64,000 bases of DNA, from NCBI GenBank assembly GCA_041725895.1, contig JBGRQA010000001.1:186001-250000 (forward strand), read 5' to 3'. This document shows positions 54,101 to 63,167 of this stretch, piece after piece (position 1 is the stretch's first letter; the number at the start of each line of letters is the position of its first letter). This DNA comes from JBGRQA01 sp041725895. GTDB lineage: Bacteria > Bacteroidota > Bacteroidia > Bacteroidales > Marinifilaceae. The translations under genes and the position numbers were made by a program. The notes under the pieces are model-generated. The model searched no databases, was not told where the DNA came from, and saw only the letters and a list, made by a program, of their open reading frames with translations.

Positions 54101-55018
54101 ATGAAAATCGGTATGAGAATTCAAATGATAATTTTAATGGGATTGCTATGTCTCCTTGGCTGTCTTACCTTCTCTTGTCAGAATAGCGAAGGGAAGTCCA
54201 AATGCCATGAGAAGGCTAATATCCCTACTACTCCTCTGGTTTGTGTGGACAATTACCCTTTGTTTTACATGGCCAACCGAATTGGGAACGGTCAGGTAGA
54301 AGTTTGTTTTCCTGGCTTGGGAGATGTAAATCCAGCTTTTTGGATGCCCGATCCTAAGTCGATTCAAATTTTTCAATCAGCAGATTTGATCCTGCTCAAT
54401 GGGAAAGGCTATTCCCATTGGACTCAAAGAGTGAAACTTCCTCGAAAAAGAACGGTTAATACTCTGGCTGATATTGAGCAAAGAATTGAAATTCCTGCAG
54501 TTTTTCCATCTCAAAAGTTGAATTATAACCTATGGTTAAATCCTGTTCATGCTACTGTTCAGGCTAAAAATGTATACTCATCATTAACACGCTTAAAGCC
54601 GGAATCCAAAACTTTGTTTGAGAAGCAACTGGAAGGACTGGAGAAGGATCTGAATGAAATGGAAGAAGTAATGCGACAGAATCTGAAGGCACGCAAAGGA
54701 GAGGTGTTACTTACCAATACCTACGAATTTGATTATCTGTTTGAGCAGTACGGGTTGGAAGTGATGCATTTTAACTGGAATGTGAATGCTTCCCGAAGGG
54801 AGGGAGAATGGATGAGGTTCAAGGCTTACTACCAAAAATATCACTGGCGAAAAATAATTTGTTCGGAGTTGCCTCCGGATCCAATTCGGGAGAAGTTGAG
54901 GCAATATGGTGTGGAGCCTATGGTTTTAAATTCTTGCGCCAATGTTTGTGTGGAAGGAGATTATCTTTTGGTGATGAAAGAGAATCTGAATAAACTGGAT
55001 CATCTGTTGCGGGAATAA
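54101..55018 (+). CDS. TroA/ZnuA-fold lipoprotein lacking metal-binding histidines
   Basis: The 305-residue lipoprotein (lipobox LLGC, Cys21) aligns with zinc/manganese ABC-transporter binding proteins: VDNYPLFYMANRIGNGQVEV, PGLGDVNPAFWMPDPKSIQI, FQSADLILLNGKGYSHW, LNYNLWLNP and a long central helix followed by EVLLTNTYEFDYLFEQYGLE. In metal-binding members the first block has His (DPHxYEP), the second DPHxW and the third HxAF; here they are NPAFW, NYNLW and NTYEF, so the metal site is absent. No ABC permease or ATPase gene is near. It may bind a sugar or act as a signalling lipoprotein. A PUL role is inferred from context. Confidence 0.75.
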   Translation: MKIGMRIQMIILMGLLCLLGCLTFSCQNSEGKSKCHEKANIPTTPLVCVDNYPLFYMANRIGNGQVEVCFPGLGDVNPAFWMPDPKSIQIFQSADLILLNGKGYSHWTQRVKLPRKRTVNTLADIEQRIEIPAVFPSQKLNYNLWLNPVHATVQAKNVYSSLTRLKPESKTLFEKQLEGLEKDLNEMEEVMRQNLKARKGEVLLTNTYEFDYLFEQYGLEVMHFNWNVNASRREGEWMRFKAYYQKYHWRKIICSELPPDPIREKLRQYGVEPMVLNSCANVCVEGDYLLVMKENLNKLDHLLRE

Positions 55019-55116
55019 TTTATAAGAAATTGTGTGAAATAATGATATTAAAGAGGGAAAGGCTTTTGTTGTTTAGCGAGGAAGCTTTTTTCGATCTATT
55101 TTGAAAGAAGAGTGAA

Positions 55117-57372
55117 ATGAGAAACTATAACAGATTGGTTGTTGCGTTGATACTGTTGCTTGCTGCCTGTTCTCCTGCAAAGAATAGGACACAAGATGAT
55201 GTAACTAAGTATGTAAATCCTTTTATTGGAACAGGAGGGAAAGGACATACCTATCCTGGTGCTTCACTTCCTTTTGGGATGGTACAGTTGAGTCCCGACA
55301 ACGGAATCAACGGTTGGGATGAGATTGCCGGATATTTTTATGAGAATGATTTTATTTCCGGATTTAGCCATACCCACCTCTCAGGGACAGGAATCGGGGA
55401 TTTGTACGATGTGCAATTGATGCCCTGTGTTCGTCCTTTTAAAGTGGGAAAAAAAGTGAAGGATAATCAGGTATTGGGGATATATTCCTCCTTTTCGCAT
55501 AGAGAGGAGTATTCTGAGCCAGGTTATTATTCCGTACGATTAAAGGATTATGATGTAAATGTGGAGTTGACCGCTACTCAGAGAGCTGGTTTCCATCGTT
55601 ATACTTTCCCTCAAACCGATAGTGCAACCATTGTTATGGATTTGAATTATTCCCGCAATTGGGATTATACTCTTGAAACCGAATTGAAAATTGTGAATGA
55701 TTCCTTGATTATTGGTTCGCGTCGTTCCAAAGGTTGGGCTGATGATCAGCGAATTTATTTTGCAGCTCGTTTTTCAAAGCCATTCAAGAGTAAAGAGTTG
55801 TTTTCCCGTGAACTAAAGAAACCTCATTCGAAAGAGGTGGGAGGAACCGGTTACAAGGCTTATTTTAATTTTTCTACTTCAGAAAAGGAATCTATTCTGG
55901 TGAAGGTAGGCATCTCACCGGTTAGCTCTGAAAATGCCCTGAAAAATTTGGATACTGAAATTACCAATTGGGATTTTGATGCCGTTCGAAAGAATGCAAA
56001 TGCGATTTGGCAGGAGCAGTTGAGTAAAGTGGAAATTCAAACCTCTGATGAGAAATTGCGGGAGATCTTTTATACAGCACTTTATCAAAGTATGCTGGCA
56101 CCAACTCTATTCAGTGATCGGGACGGTTCCTATTACGGACCGGATTTGAAGGAGCACAAAGCTAAAGGATACAACAATTACAGTACATTCTCCCTTTGGG
56201 ATACCTTCCGGGCAGCTCATCCGCTTTATACTATCATGCATTCCGACAGGGTAAACGATATGGTGAAATCCATGCTTGCTTTTTACCAGCAGGGCGGATT
56301 GCTACCGGTTTGGCCCTTGGCAGGGAACGAAACCAATTGCATGATTGGTTATCATTCGGTTCCAGTTATTGCCGATGCGCTTTTGAAGGGAATTGGTGAT
56401 TTTGATCCGGAGTTGGCTTTTGAGGCCTGTAAAGCTACTGCTATGAGTAATTTTAGAGGTTTGGATCATTATAAGAAATTGGGATATATCCCTTTTGAAA
56501 AAGAAAATGAATCTGTATCTAAAACATTGGAGTATGCCTTTGATGATTGGTGCATTGCTCAAATGGCAAAAAAGTTGGGCAAGAAGGAGGATTACAATTA
56601 TTTTATGAAACGGGCTGCCAACTATCAAAATGTGTACGATGCCCAAACGCGGTTTATGCGTCCAAAATCTGCATCGGGAGAATGGATTGCAGATTTTGAT
56701 CCCAATGCATACACTGAGCATTATACAGAAAGTAATGCCTGGCATTACCACTTCTTTTTTCCACAGGATGTGCAGGGAGCTATACAATTGATGGGGGGTG
56801 AGAAGAATTTCATCGCTAAGTTGGATTCTACTTTTAAAGTGGGACCAGACAAGGATGATAAATTACCCATTTTCAGTACGGGCATGATTGGTCAGTATGT
56901 GCATGGCAATGAGCCCAGTCATCATTATGGATATTTATACAATTATGCAGGAGAACCATGGAAAACGCAGGAAACAATTCGGCAGATAATTGATGAACTT
57001 CATAACAATACCCCTGATGGAATTTGTGGCAACGAGGATTGCGGACAGATGTCTTCCTGGTTGGTGTTTAGTGCTATGGGGATCTATCCCGTGAATCCTG
57101 CAGAAGGGATATACGTTATCGGGAGTCCGGTATTCGAGCATGTGAAATTGAAAGTGGGGGAGAACCGTTACTTTGAGATCGAAGCGGAAAATGTTTCTGC
57201 CGAAAATAAGTACATCCAGTCAGTAAGTTTGAATGGAGAACCATTATCACGTACCTACATACACCATAATAAGATCATGGAGGGAGGTGTCCTGAAGTTT
57301 GTGATGGGACCAAAACCCAATCGCAACTGGGGTTGCAATCCTGAGGACGCCCCCCCTTCCATGACACACTAG
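55117..57372 (+). CDS. GH92 family alpha-mannosidase lipoprotein 3
   Basis: The 751-residue lipoprotein (LLLAACSP) has the standard GH92 pattern: VNPFIGTGGKGHTYPGASLP, SGFSHTHLSGTGIGDLYDV, the acid Glu in YTESNAWHYHFFFPQD, the subsite loop HGNEPSHHYGYLYNYAGEPW and the base region CGNEDCGQMSSWLVFSAMGI. This is the most canonical of the three GH92 genes. It probably acts at the cell surface. It lies between the TroA-like and symporter genes in what looks like one operon. Confidence 0.93.
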   Translation: MRNYNRLVVALILLLAACSPAKNRTQDDVTKYVNPFIGTGGKGHTYPGASLPFGMVQLSPDNGINGWDEIAGYFYENDFISGFSHTHLSGTGIGDLYDVQLMPCVRPFKVGKKVKDNQVLGIYSSFSHREEYSEPGYYSVRLKDYDVNVELTATQRAGFHRYTFPQTDSATIVMDLNYSRNWDYTLETELKIVNDSLIIGSRRSKGWADDQRIYFAARFSKPFKSKELFSRELKKPHSKEVGGTGYKAYFNFSTSEKESILVKVGISPVSSENALKNLDTEITNWDFDAVRKNANAIWQEQLSKVEIQTSDEKLREIFYTALYQSMLAPTLFSDRDGSYYGPDLKEHKAKGYNNYSTFSLWDTFRAAHPLYTIMHSDRVNDMVKSMLAFYQQGGLLPVWPLAGNETNCMIGYHSVPVIADALLKGIGDFDPELAFEACKATAMSNFRGLDHYKKLGYIPFEKENESVSKTLEYAFDDWCIAQMAKKLGKKEDYNYFMKRAANYQNVYDAQTRFMRPKSASGEWIADFDPNAYTEHYTESNAWHYHFFFPQDVQGAIQLMGGEKNFIAKLDSTFKVGPDKDDKLPIFSTGMIGQYVHGNEPSHHYGYLYNYAGEPWKTQETIRQIIDELHNNTPDGICGNEDCGQMSSWLVFSAMGIYPVNPAEGIYVIGSPVFEHVKLKVGENRYFEIEAENVSAENKYIQSVSLNGEPLSRTYIHHNKIMEGGVLKFVMGPKPNRNWGCNPEDAPPSMTH

Positions 57373-57440
57373 TGAATAAGGAAACTCGTCATTTACGATT
57401 CCTTATTTCCTTATTTTTTAAGCTTTAATTTACCTCTGAA

Positions 57441-59261
57441 ATGAAATTACAAATACTAGATATCTCAATTATATTTGGATACATCGCATTGACCTTGTTC
57501 ATAGGTTTCTGGATTTCGAAAAAAGCCTCTAAAAATCTGGACTCCTATTTTCTGGGGGGAAAATCGATGCCCTGGTATATTTTGGGACTTTCCAATGCGT
57601 CCGGAATGTTTGATATCACCGGTACCATGTGGACTGTTTCCATCTGTTTTGTGTATGGATTAAAAAGTGCCTGGATCCCATGGTTATGGCCGGTTTGGAA
57701 CCAGATTTTCTTAATGATATTTATGGCCGTTTGGCTGAGGCGCTCCAATGTGATGACCGGTGCCGAATGGTTAAAAACCCGTTTTGGGGAAGGAAGAGGG
57801 GCAACACTATCTCATGTTGTTGTTGTTGTGTTTGCATTAGTTAGTGTTATTGGATTTATAGCTTATGCATTTATTGGGATTGGTAAATTTGCCACCTCTT
57901 TTTTGCCCTGGGATTTAACTGCCCACATGGGGGAAATGGTCATTTCTTCTGCTAATATGTATGCCTTGGTGATTATGGGAATTACCACCCTTTACGTTAT
58001 CAAGGGAGGGATGTATAGTGTGGTGATGACCGAAATGCTGCAGTTTGTGGTGATGACCATCTCCTGTATTATTGTTGGGATTATTGCCATGAATATGGTA
58101 AGCCCGGAGCAAATAAATGCAGTAATTCCTGCCGGGTGGAAGGAGCTGTTTTTTGGATGGGAACTGGATTTGGATTGGAGTAAGCTGATTCCGGCTGTAA
58201 ACCAGAAAATAGAGCAGGACGGTTATTCCCTTTTCTCAGCCGTTATGATGATGATGATTTTTAAAGGTTTGCTGGTAAGTATTGCAGGTCCGGTACCCAG
58301 TTACGATATGCAAAGAATTTTGGCTACACGTACCCCAAGGGAGGCGGCCAAAATGAGTGGTTTCGTTTCCCTGGTACTATTTGTGCCTCGTTACCTGATG
58401 ATTGCAGGTCTAACAGTTTTGGCCCTGGTATATTTCAGCCCCCAGATTAAGGCAATGGGCCCTAATATCGATTTTGAAATGGTACTGCCCTACGCGGTAA
58501 GTAACTTTATTCCCACTGGTTTAATGGGAATTCTTTTGGCTGGATTGATTGCTGCATTTATGTCGACCTTTGCTGCTAATGTGAATGCGGGACCTGCCTA
58601 TATCGTAAATGATATTTACAAGCGGTTCATTAACCCCAATGCCTCGAATCAGAAGTACATCCGAATGAGTTATGTCGCTTCTTTTGTTGTGGTAATTGTT
58701 GGGATTTCCTTCGGTTTCCTTGCCGAATCTATTGATTCTGTCATGAAATGGATTGTAGCTGCTCTCTTTGGAGGTTATACCGCGGCCAATCTATTGAAAT
58801 GGGTGTGGTGGCGATTCAATGGCTACGGTTACTTTTGGGGGATGGTAGCCGGTCTGGTTGCTTCCCTGGTTGTACCACTAGTTTTACCGGATGTGGCCCC
58901 ATTGAATGCTTTCCCTATAATTCTGGTGGTTGCTTCAGCAGGATCCTTTTTGGGCACTCTACTTACCGAACCTGAGGAGGATGAGGTTTTGATTAGCTTT
59001 TATACTACTGTGAAGCCATGGGGTTTCTGGAAACCGATACATGAAAAGGCTCTTAAACTGAATCCTGAATTCCAAACCAATGGCAGGTTTAGTCGTGATA
59101 TGTTGAATTGCGTTGTGGGTGTTATTTGGCAGATGTGCCTGGTAGTTATACCAATTTACCTGGTAATTCGGGAATATCAGCCCATGTGGTTTGCCTTGGG
59201 AGTTTTTGTGATTACCTCCATGTTCTTAAAAATGAATTGGTTGAATAAAATTGAAGATTAG
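57441..59261 (+). CDS. SSS family sodium:solute symporter
   Basis: The 606-residue protein has about 14 membrane helices. It starts ISIIFGYIALTLFIGFWISK and holds YFLGGKSMPW, GSF-like sodium-site regions and VPSYDMQRILATRTPREAAK, typical of the SLC5/SSS family. The long helical C-terminus is a usual extension. The position between GH92-3 and GH130 suggests it imports the mannosyl-disaccharide or mannose released in the periplasm, with sodium as driving ion. Confidence 0.9.
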   Translation: MKLQILDISIIFGYIALTLFIGFWISKKASKNLDSYFLGGKSMPWYILGLSNASGMFDITGTMWTVSICFVYGLKSAWIPWLWPVWNQIFLMIFMAVWLRRSNVMTGAEWLKTRFGEGRGATLSHVVVVVFALVSVIGFIAYAFIGIGKFATSFLPWDLTAHMGEMVISSANMYALVIMGITTLYVIKGGMYSVVMTEMLQFVVMTISCIIVGIIAMNMVSPEQINAVIPAGWKELFFGWELDLDWSKLIPAVNQKIEQDGYSLFSAVMMMMIFKGLLVSIAGPVPSYDMQRILATRTPREAAKMSGFVSLVLFVPRYLMIAGLTVLALVYFSPQIKAMGPNIDFEMVLPYAVSNFIPTGLMGILLAGLIAAFMSTFAANVNAGPAYIVNDIYKRFINPNASNQKYIRMSYVASFVVVIVGISFGFLAESIDSVMKWIVAALFGGYTAANLLKWVWWRFNGYGYFWGMVAGLVASLVVPLVLPDVAPLNAFPIILVVASAGSFLGTLLTEPEEDEVLISFYTTVKPWGFWKPIHEKALKLNPEFQTNGRFSRDMLNCVVGVIWQMCLVVIPIYLVIREYQPMWFALGVFVITSMFLKMNWLNKIED

Positions 59262-59418
59262 AAAACAATAGATATGATTGAGTTCTATCCGGGGAAAATC
59301 AGAAACTGAAAAGGGGAGATAGTTAGTAGTTAAACTTCAAATTTTTAGTCATAGATGAACATTTAGGTTCTCACTTTTCCTCGGATATTTCTTTTTTCAA
59401 AAATAGACATAGTAAATC

Positions 59419-60630
59419 ATGGAAAGATTTGATTTTGATAAGCAACTGGAGAAACTTTTTATCGAGCATGAGGAGTTGGTAACTAAGCCAAATCCACAAT
59501 TGAAAAAAAGTAACGGCATATACAATCGCTATGAATTTCCCATCCTGACTCACGAACATGCCCCTATTTTTTGGCGGTACGATCTGGATAAGGATAGCAA
59601 TCCGCATTTGATGGAGCGATTGGGGGTGAATACTACTTTTAATGCTGGAGCCATTGAAATGGATGGGAAGTACTACATTATTGCACGAGTGGAAAGCAAT
59701 GATGTGAAATCTTTTTTCGCTGTGGCAGAAAGTCCCAATGGAGTGGATAATTTTCGGTTCTGGGATCACCCAATAGTGATGCCTGTTACCGAAGACCCGG
59801 AAATGAATGTTTACGATATCCGGTTAACCAAACACGAGGATGGTTGGATCTATGGTCTGTTTTGTGCTGAGAGAAAGGATTTGAGTAAACCTGAAGATTC
59901 ATCTGCAGCCTTGGCAACTTGTGGTATCGCCAGAACAAAGGATTTAAAGAATTGGGAGCGCTTGGCCGATTTGAAATCAAATGCGATGCAGCAACGTAAT
60001 TGTGTATTGCATTCTGAATTTGTAAATGGAAAATACATGATCTACACCCGTCCTCAAATGGGGTTCATTGATACGGGTGATAGCGGTATTTGTGCCGGTT
60101 TTGCCGACAATATGGAAAATGCTGTAATTGATGAGGAGTTTATGATTGATCCTCGTCAGTACCACACCTATAAGGAGGTGAAGAACGGTCAGGGACCGGC
60201 TCCCCTGAAAACCGAAAAAGGATGGCTCCACCTTGCGCATGGCGTACGTCGAACGGCTGCCGGCTTGCGCTACGTTCTATACATGTTCATGACTTCACTG
60301 GAGGATCCAACCAAAGTGATTGCACGTCCAGCCGGACATCTGATTGCACCTCATGGTAATGAACGGGTAGGGGATGTCTCCAATGTAGTTTTTAGTAATG
60401 GTTGGATCCAGAATGATAAAGGGGAAGTATTTATCTACTATGCCTCTTCAGATACGAGAATGCATGTGGCTACCACAACCATTGAGAAGTTGTTGGACTA
60501 TGTGATGAATACGCCCGAGGATGCGGGAAGAACCCAGCTTTGTGCTGCCCAACGGGATAAATTGGTGACAAAGAACCTGAAAATTTTGGAACAGCGTTAC
60601 CCTGAACTGAAGAAACAATTTATTAAATAA
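59419..60630 (+). CDS. GH130 family mannoside phosphorylase (4-O-beta-mannosyl-glucose phosphorylase type)
   Basis: The 403-residue cytoplasmic protein matches the GH130 five-bladed propeller of the subfamily 1 enzymes: an N-terminal helical extension and YNRYEFPILTHEHAPIFWRY, then TTFNAGAIEMDGKYYIIARV, SPNGVDNFRFWDHPIVMP and the catalytic Asp region VYDIRLTKHEDGWIYG. Such enzymes reversibly cleave Man-beta-1,4-Glc with phosphate to mannose-1-phosphate and glucose. The long N-terminus and length (about 390-400) support subfamily 1 rather than the Man-beta-1,4-GlcNAc enzymes. No mannobiose epimerase gene is present. Confidence 0.85.
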   Translation: MERFDFDKQLEKLFIEHEELVTKPNPQLKKSNGIYNRYEFPILTHEHAPIFWRYDLDKDSNPHLMERLGVNTTFNAGAIEMDGKYYIIARVESNDVKSFFAVAESPNGVDNFRFWDHPIVMPVTEDPEMNVYDIRLTKHEDGWIYGLFCAERKDLSKPEDSSAALATCGIARTKDLKNWERLADLKSNAMQQRNCVLHSEFVNGKYMIYTRPQMGFIDTGDSGICAGFADNMENAVIDEEFMIDPRQYHTYKEVKNGQGPAPLKTEKGWLHLAHGVRRTAAGLRYVLYMFMTSLEDPTKVIARPAGHLIAPHGNERVGDVSNVVFSNGWIQNDKGEVFIYYASSDTRMHVATTTIEKLLDYVMNTPEDAGRTQLCAAQRDKLVTKNLKILEQRYPELKKQFIK

Positions 60631-60802
60631 TGAAGATATAATCGTTGAATTGTTTTCAATTTAACGGTTGCCTTTGGCTTTTTGGTGAATACAGGGTGGT
60701 TCCTGTATTTAAAGATGGATTGCAGGCCGGACTCTCAATAGTGGTAATATTGGGATTTCGGCTTTGCTTTTTTATGAAAAAAATTGTAAATAGCAACTAT
60801 TC

Positions 60803-60824
60803 AAGGTAATTTATATTACCTTTG
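60803..60824 (+). promoter_or_regulatory. Promoter -7 element overlapping an inverted repeat upstream of the second LacI gene
   Basis: AAGGTAA (60803-60809) and TTACCTT (60816-60822) form a perfect 7-bp inverted repeat with a six-base spacer. The second arm overlaps TACCTTTG (60817-60824), a -7 element. Binding there would block transcription, suggesting autoregulation. Confidence 0.55.
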
Positions 60825-60904
60825 CATAATGCTTTGTGATGCGCCCAGAGGCATTTTGTGTAGATTAGAATTAGTGAACAGAAAAAGGAATTAAAATTAT
60901 AGCT

Positions 60905-61933
60905 ATGGTAAACAAACCGGTAACCATTAAAGACATTGCTGAACAGTTGAATATTTCGGTGTCCACAGTATCACGTGCATTGAAGAACAACCCTGAGATT
61001 AGTCTGCAGACCCGGGAGGCAGTACAAAAGCTTGCAAAGAAGTTGAAGTATAAGCCCAATCCCTTGGCTGTTGCGCTGAAAACTCAGAAATCCAATACGA
61101 TTGGTGTAATTGTACCTCAGATTGTGAGTTCTTTTTATGCCTCGGTAGTAAAGGGAATCGAACAAGTGGCAGATGATTTGGGCTACCAGGTGTTTGTAAG
61201 TTCTTCCAACGAGAAAATGGAAAAGGAGAAGAAAAATGTGAACGGGTTCCTGAATAATCGGGTGGATGGAATGATTCTTTCTCTTTCTCGCGCAACCAAT
61301 ACCTATAAGCATATTCACAAGATTCAGGATATGGGAGTGCCTCTCGTATTGTTCGATCGCACCTCTAAGGAACTGGAGGTTTCCAAAGTAGTGGCCGACG
61401 ATGCTCATGCTGCTTATACTGCCGTTTCTCATTTAATTCAAGGGGGAGCCAAGCGTATCGCTTTGGTTACAGGACCTGAATATTTGTTAATTGGTAGAAA
61501 CCGGATGCGTGGGTATAAAAAAGCTCTGGAAGAAAATGGACTGGAAGTTGATGAGGAATTGATTACCCGTTGCGATTTTACCGTTGAGGATGCACGTAAA
61601 GCAACAAAAGAATTGCTGGATTTACCAACTCCTCCTGATGCTATTTTTGGGATTAATGACGATATGGCCATTGGGGCAATTTATGCTATAAAAGACAAAG
61701 GATTGAAGATTCCGGAGGATGTTTCTGTTGTTGGATTCTCCAATAGTCGTCGTTCCCGTTATATGGAACCGTCCTTGTCTACCATGGATCAGAATCCAAA
61801 AGAAGTTGGTAGAGAGGCAGCTCAATTACTGTTTGCCCAATTGGAGCATAAGCCTGAAGGAGAAGAAGTAAAAGAGGTGGTAATTCATGCCGATTTGATT
61901 GTTCGAACTTCTTCTGATAAGAGCAAGAAATAA
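60905..61933 (+). CDS. LacI family transcriptional regulator 2
   Basis: The 342 residues have a LacI helix-turn-helix (about 5-50: TIKDIAEQLNISVSTVSRAL) with KYKPNPLAVAL hinge, and an effector-binding domain (NTIGVIVPQIVSSFYASVVK, SVVGFSNSRRSRYMEPSLST). It closes the PUL and probably controls the GH130/SSS/GH92-3 unit or itself. An inverted repeat over its own -7 element (60803-60824) suggests autoregulation. It differs from LacI 1 in the recognition helix, so they should bind different operators. Confidence 0.92.
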   Translation: MVNKPVTIKDIAEQLNISVSTVSRALKNNPEISLQTREAVQKLAKKLKYKPNPLAVALKTQKSNTIGVIVPQIVSSFYASVVKGIEQVADDLGYQVFVSSSNEKMEKEKKNVNGFLNNRVDGMILSLSRATNTYKHIHKIQDMGVPLVLFDRTSKELEVSKVVADDAHAAYTAVSHLIQGGAKRIALVTGPEYLLIGRNRMRGYKKALEENGLEVDEELITRCDFTVEDARKATKELLDLPTPPDAIFGINDDMAIGAIYAIKDKGLKIPEDVSVVGFSNSRRSRYMEPSLSTMDQNPKEVGREAAQLLFAQLEHKPEGEEVKEVVIHADLIVRTSSDKSKK

Positions 61934-61958
61934 AATAATTAATTAAGATATAAATAGG

Positions 61959-61985
61959 AATCCTGTCTTTTGGCAGGATTTTTTG
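61959..61985 (+). terminator. Terminator of the second LacI-type gene
   Basis: AATCCTG and CAGGATT form a 7-bp stem with an eight-base loop, followed by T residues. It ends the PUL. Confidence 0.85.
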
Positions 61986-62087
61986 TATAAAGATGTCCAG
62001 TTGACAGTTGCTGGCTTGTTACTATCAAATTTGGAATATGTGTGGTTGGTTAACTTATGCTCCGATTCTTCGTTGGATGCAGGGGTG

Positions 62088-63131
62088 TTAGTAGTCTTTT
62101 TGTTGTTTTTGAACCAATTGTTTGGTGGAGAGTAATCCACAGGCAGCAAAAATATCCAAACCTCGTGATCGTCTTAACGTTGTTGTAATTCCTCTCTTGT
62201 TCAGAAGATTTTTGAAATATTCGATGGTGGCATCATCGGAGCCTTCCAATGGTGTGTTGGGAATGGGGTGGAACCGGATGAGATTGATACGGCATTTGAT
62301 TCCATTCAGTATTTTGCACAGCTCCTTTACATGTCTAGGTGTGTCGTTGATCCCTTTGAACATGATGTATTCAAAGGAAACCCTTCGTTGTCGGCCAAAA
62401 TCGAAATTTCGGATCATTTCCAATACTTTTTCCAGAGGGAATACATTTTGAATCGGCATTAGCTTTCTTCTTTCTTCATCAAAAGGGGAGTGCAGACTAA
62501 TGGCCAGGTGACATTTACTTCCATCCAAAAACTCTCTCATTCCGGGAAGGATACCAATTGTGGACACTGTAATTCGTTTAGGACTCATTCCCATACCGTA
62601 ATCAGCGGTCAAAATCTCCAGTGTTTTCATAACCTCCAGAATATTATCCAAAGGTTCTCCCATACCCATAAAAACTATATTAGTAAGGGAATCTCTTTCC
62701 GGAAGATTTCGAATTTGATTGACGATCTCTCTGGTTGAAAGTTGTCCCTGGAAACCTTGTTTGCCGGTCATACAGAACAAACAGCCCATTTTACAACCTA
62801 CCTGGGATGATACGCACAGGGTGTTTCTCTCTTCGTCGGGAATGAAGGCTGCCTCAATGAATTTTCCGGGATGAACCGAGGGAAAAAGATATTTTTTTGT
62901 ACCGTCTACAGAGACTTGCACTTTTGTAGAATCGATCAGGCCAATTTCATATTTTAAATTTAATTTTTCCCTTGCGTTTTTCGAGAGATTCGTCATTTCC
63001 TCGATGCTTCGGATATTTTTTTTGTATAGCCAATCAGCAATTTGTCTGGCTGTGAAAACGGGAAAGTCTAATTCTTTTGCTATTTCTTTTAATTCCGTTA
63101 GGGTTTTTCCCAGTAATGCTTTCTTTGTCAT
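62088..63131 (-). CDS. rlmN: 23S rRNA/tRNA (adenine-C2)-methyltransferase RlmN (radical SAM)
   Basis: The 347 residues include the radical-SAM Cys motif in CKMGCLFCMTG, the VFMGMGEPLDN motif, the methyl-accepting Cys in the C-terminal FAACGL and RSRGLDI. It methylates adenine at C2 in 23S rRNA position 2503 and in some tRNAs. The N-terminal helical RNA-binding region (LTELKEIAKELDFPVF) is present. Cfr-type resistance enzymes share the fold, but the N-terminus and neighbourhood favour the housekeeping RlmN. Confidence 0.92.
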   Translation of the reverse strand: MTKKALLGKTLTELKEIAKELDFPVFTARQIADWLYKKNIRSIEEMTNLSKNAREKLNLKYEIGLIDSTKVQVSVDGTKKYLFPSVHPGKFIEAAFIPDEERNTLCVSSQVGCKMGCLFCMTGKQGFQGQLSTREIVNQIRNLPERDSLTNIVFMGMGEPLDNILEVMKTLEILTADYGMGMSPKRITVSTIGILPGMREFLDGSKCHLAISLHSPFDEERRKLMPIQNVFPLEKVLEMIRNFDFGRQRRVSFEYIMFKGINDTPRHVKELCKILNGIKCRINLIRFHPIPNTPLEGSDDATIEYFKNLLNKRGITTTLRRSRGLDIFAACGLLSTKQLVQKQQKDY

Positions 63132-63167
63132 TTTGTATTAATCTATGAATAATTCTAATTGCAGTGA

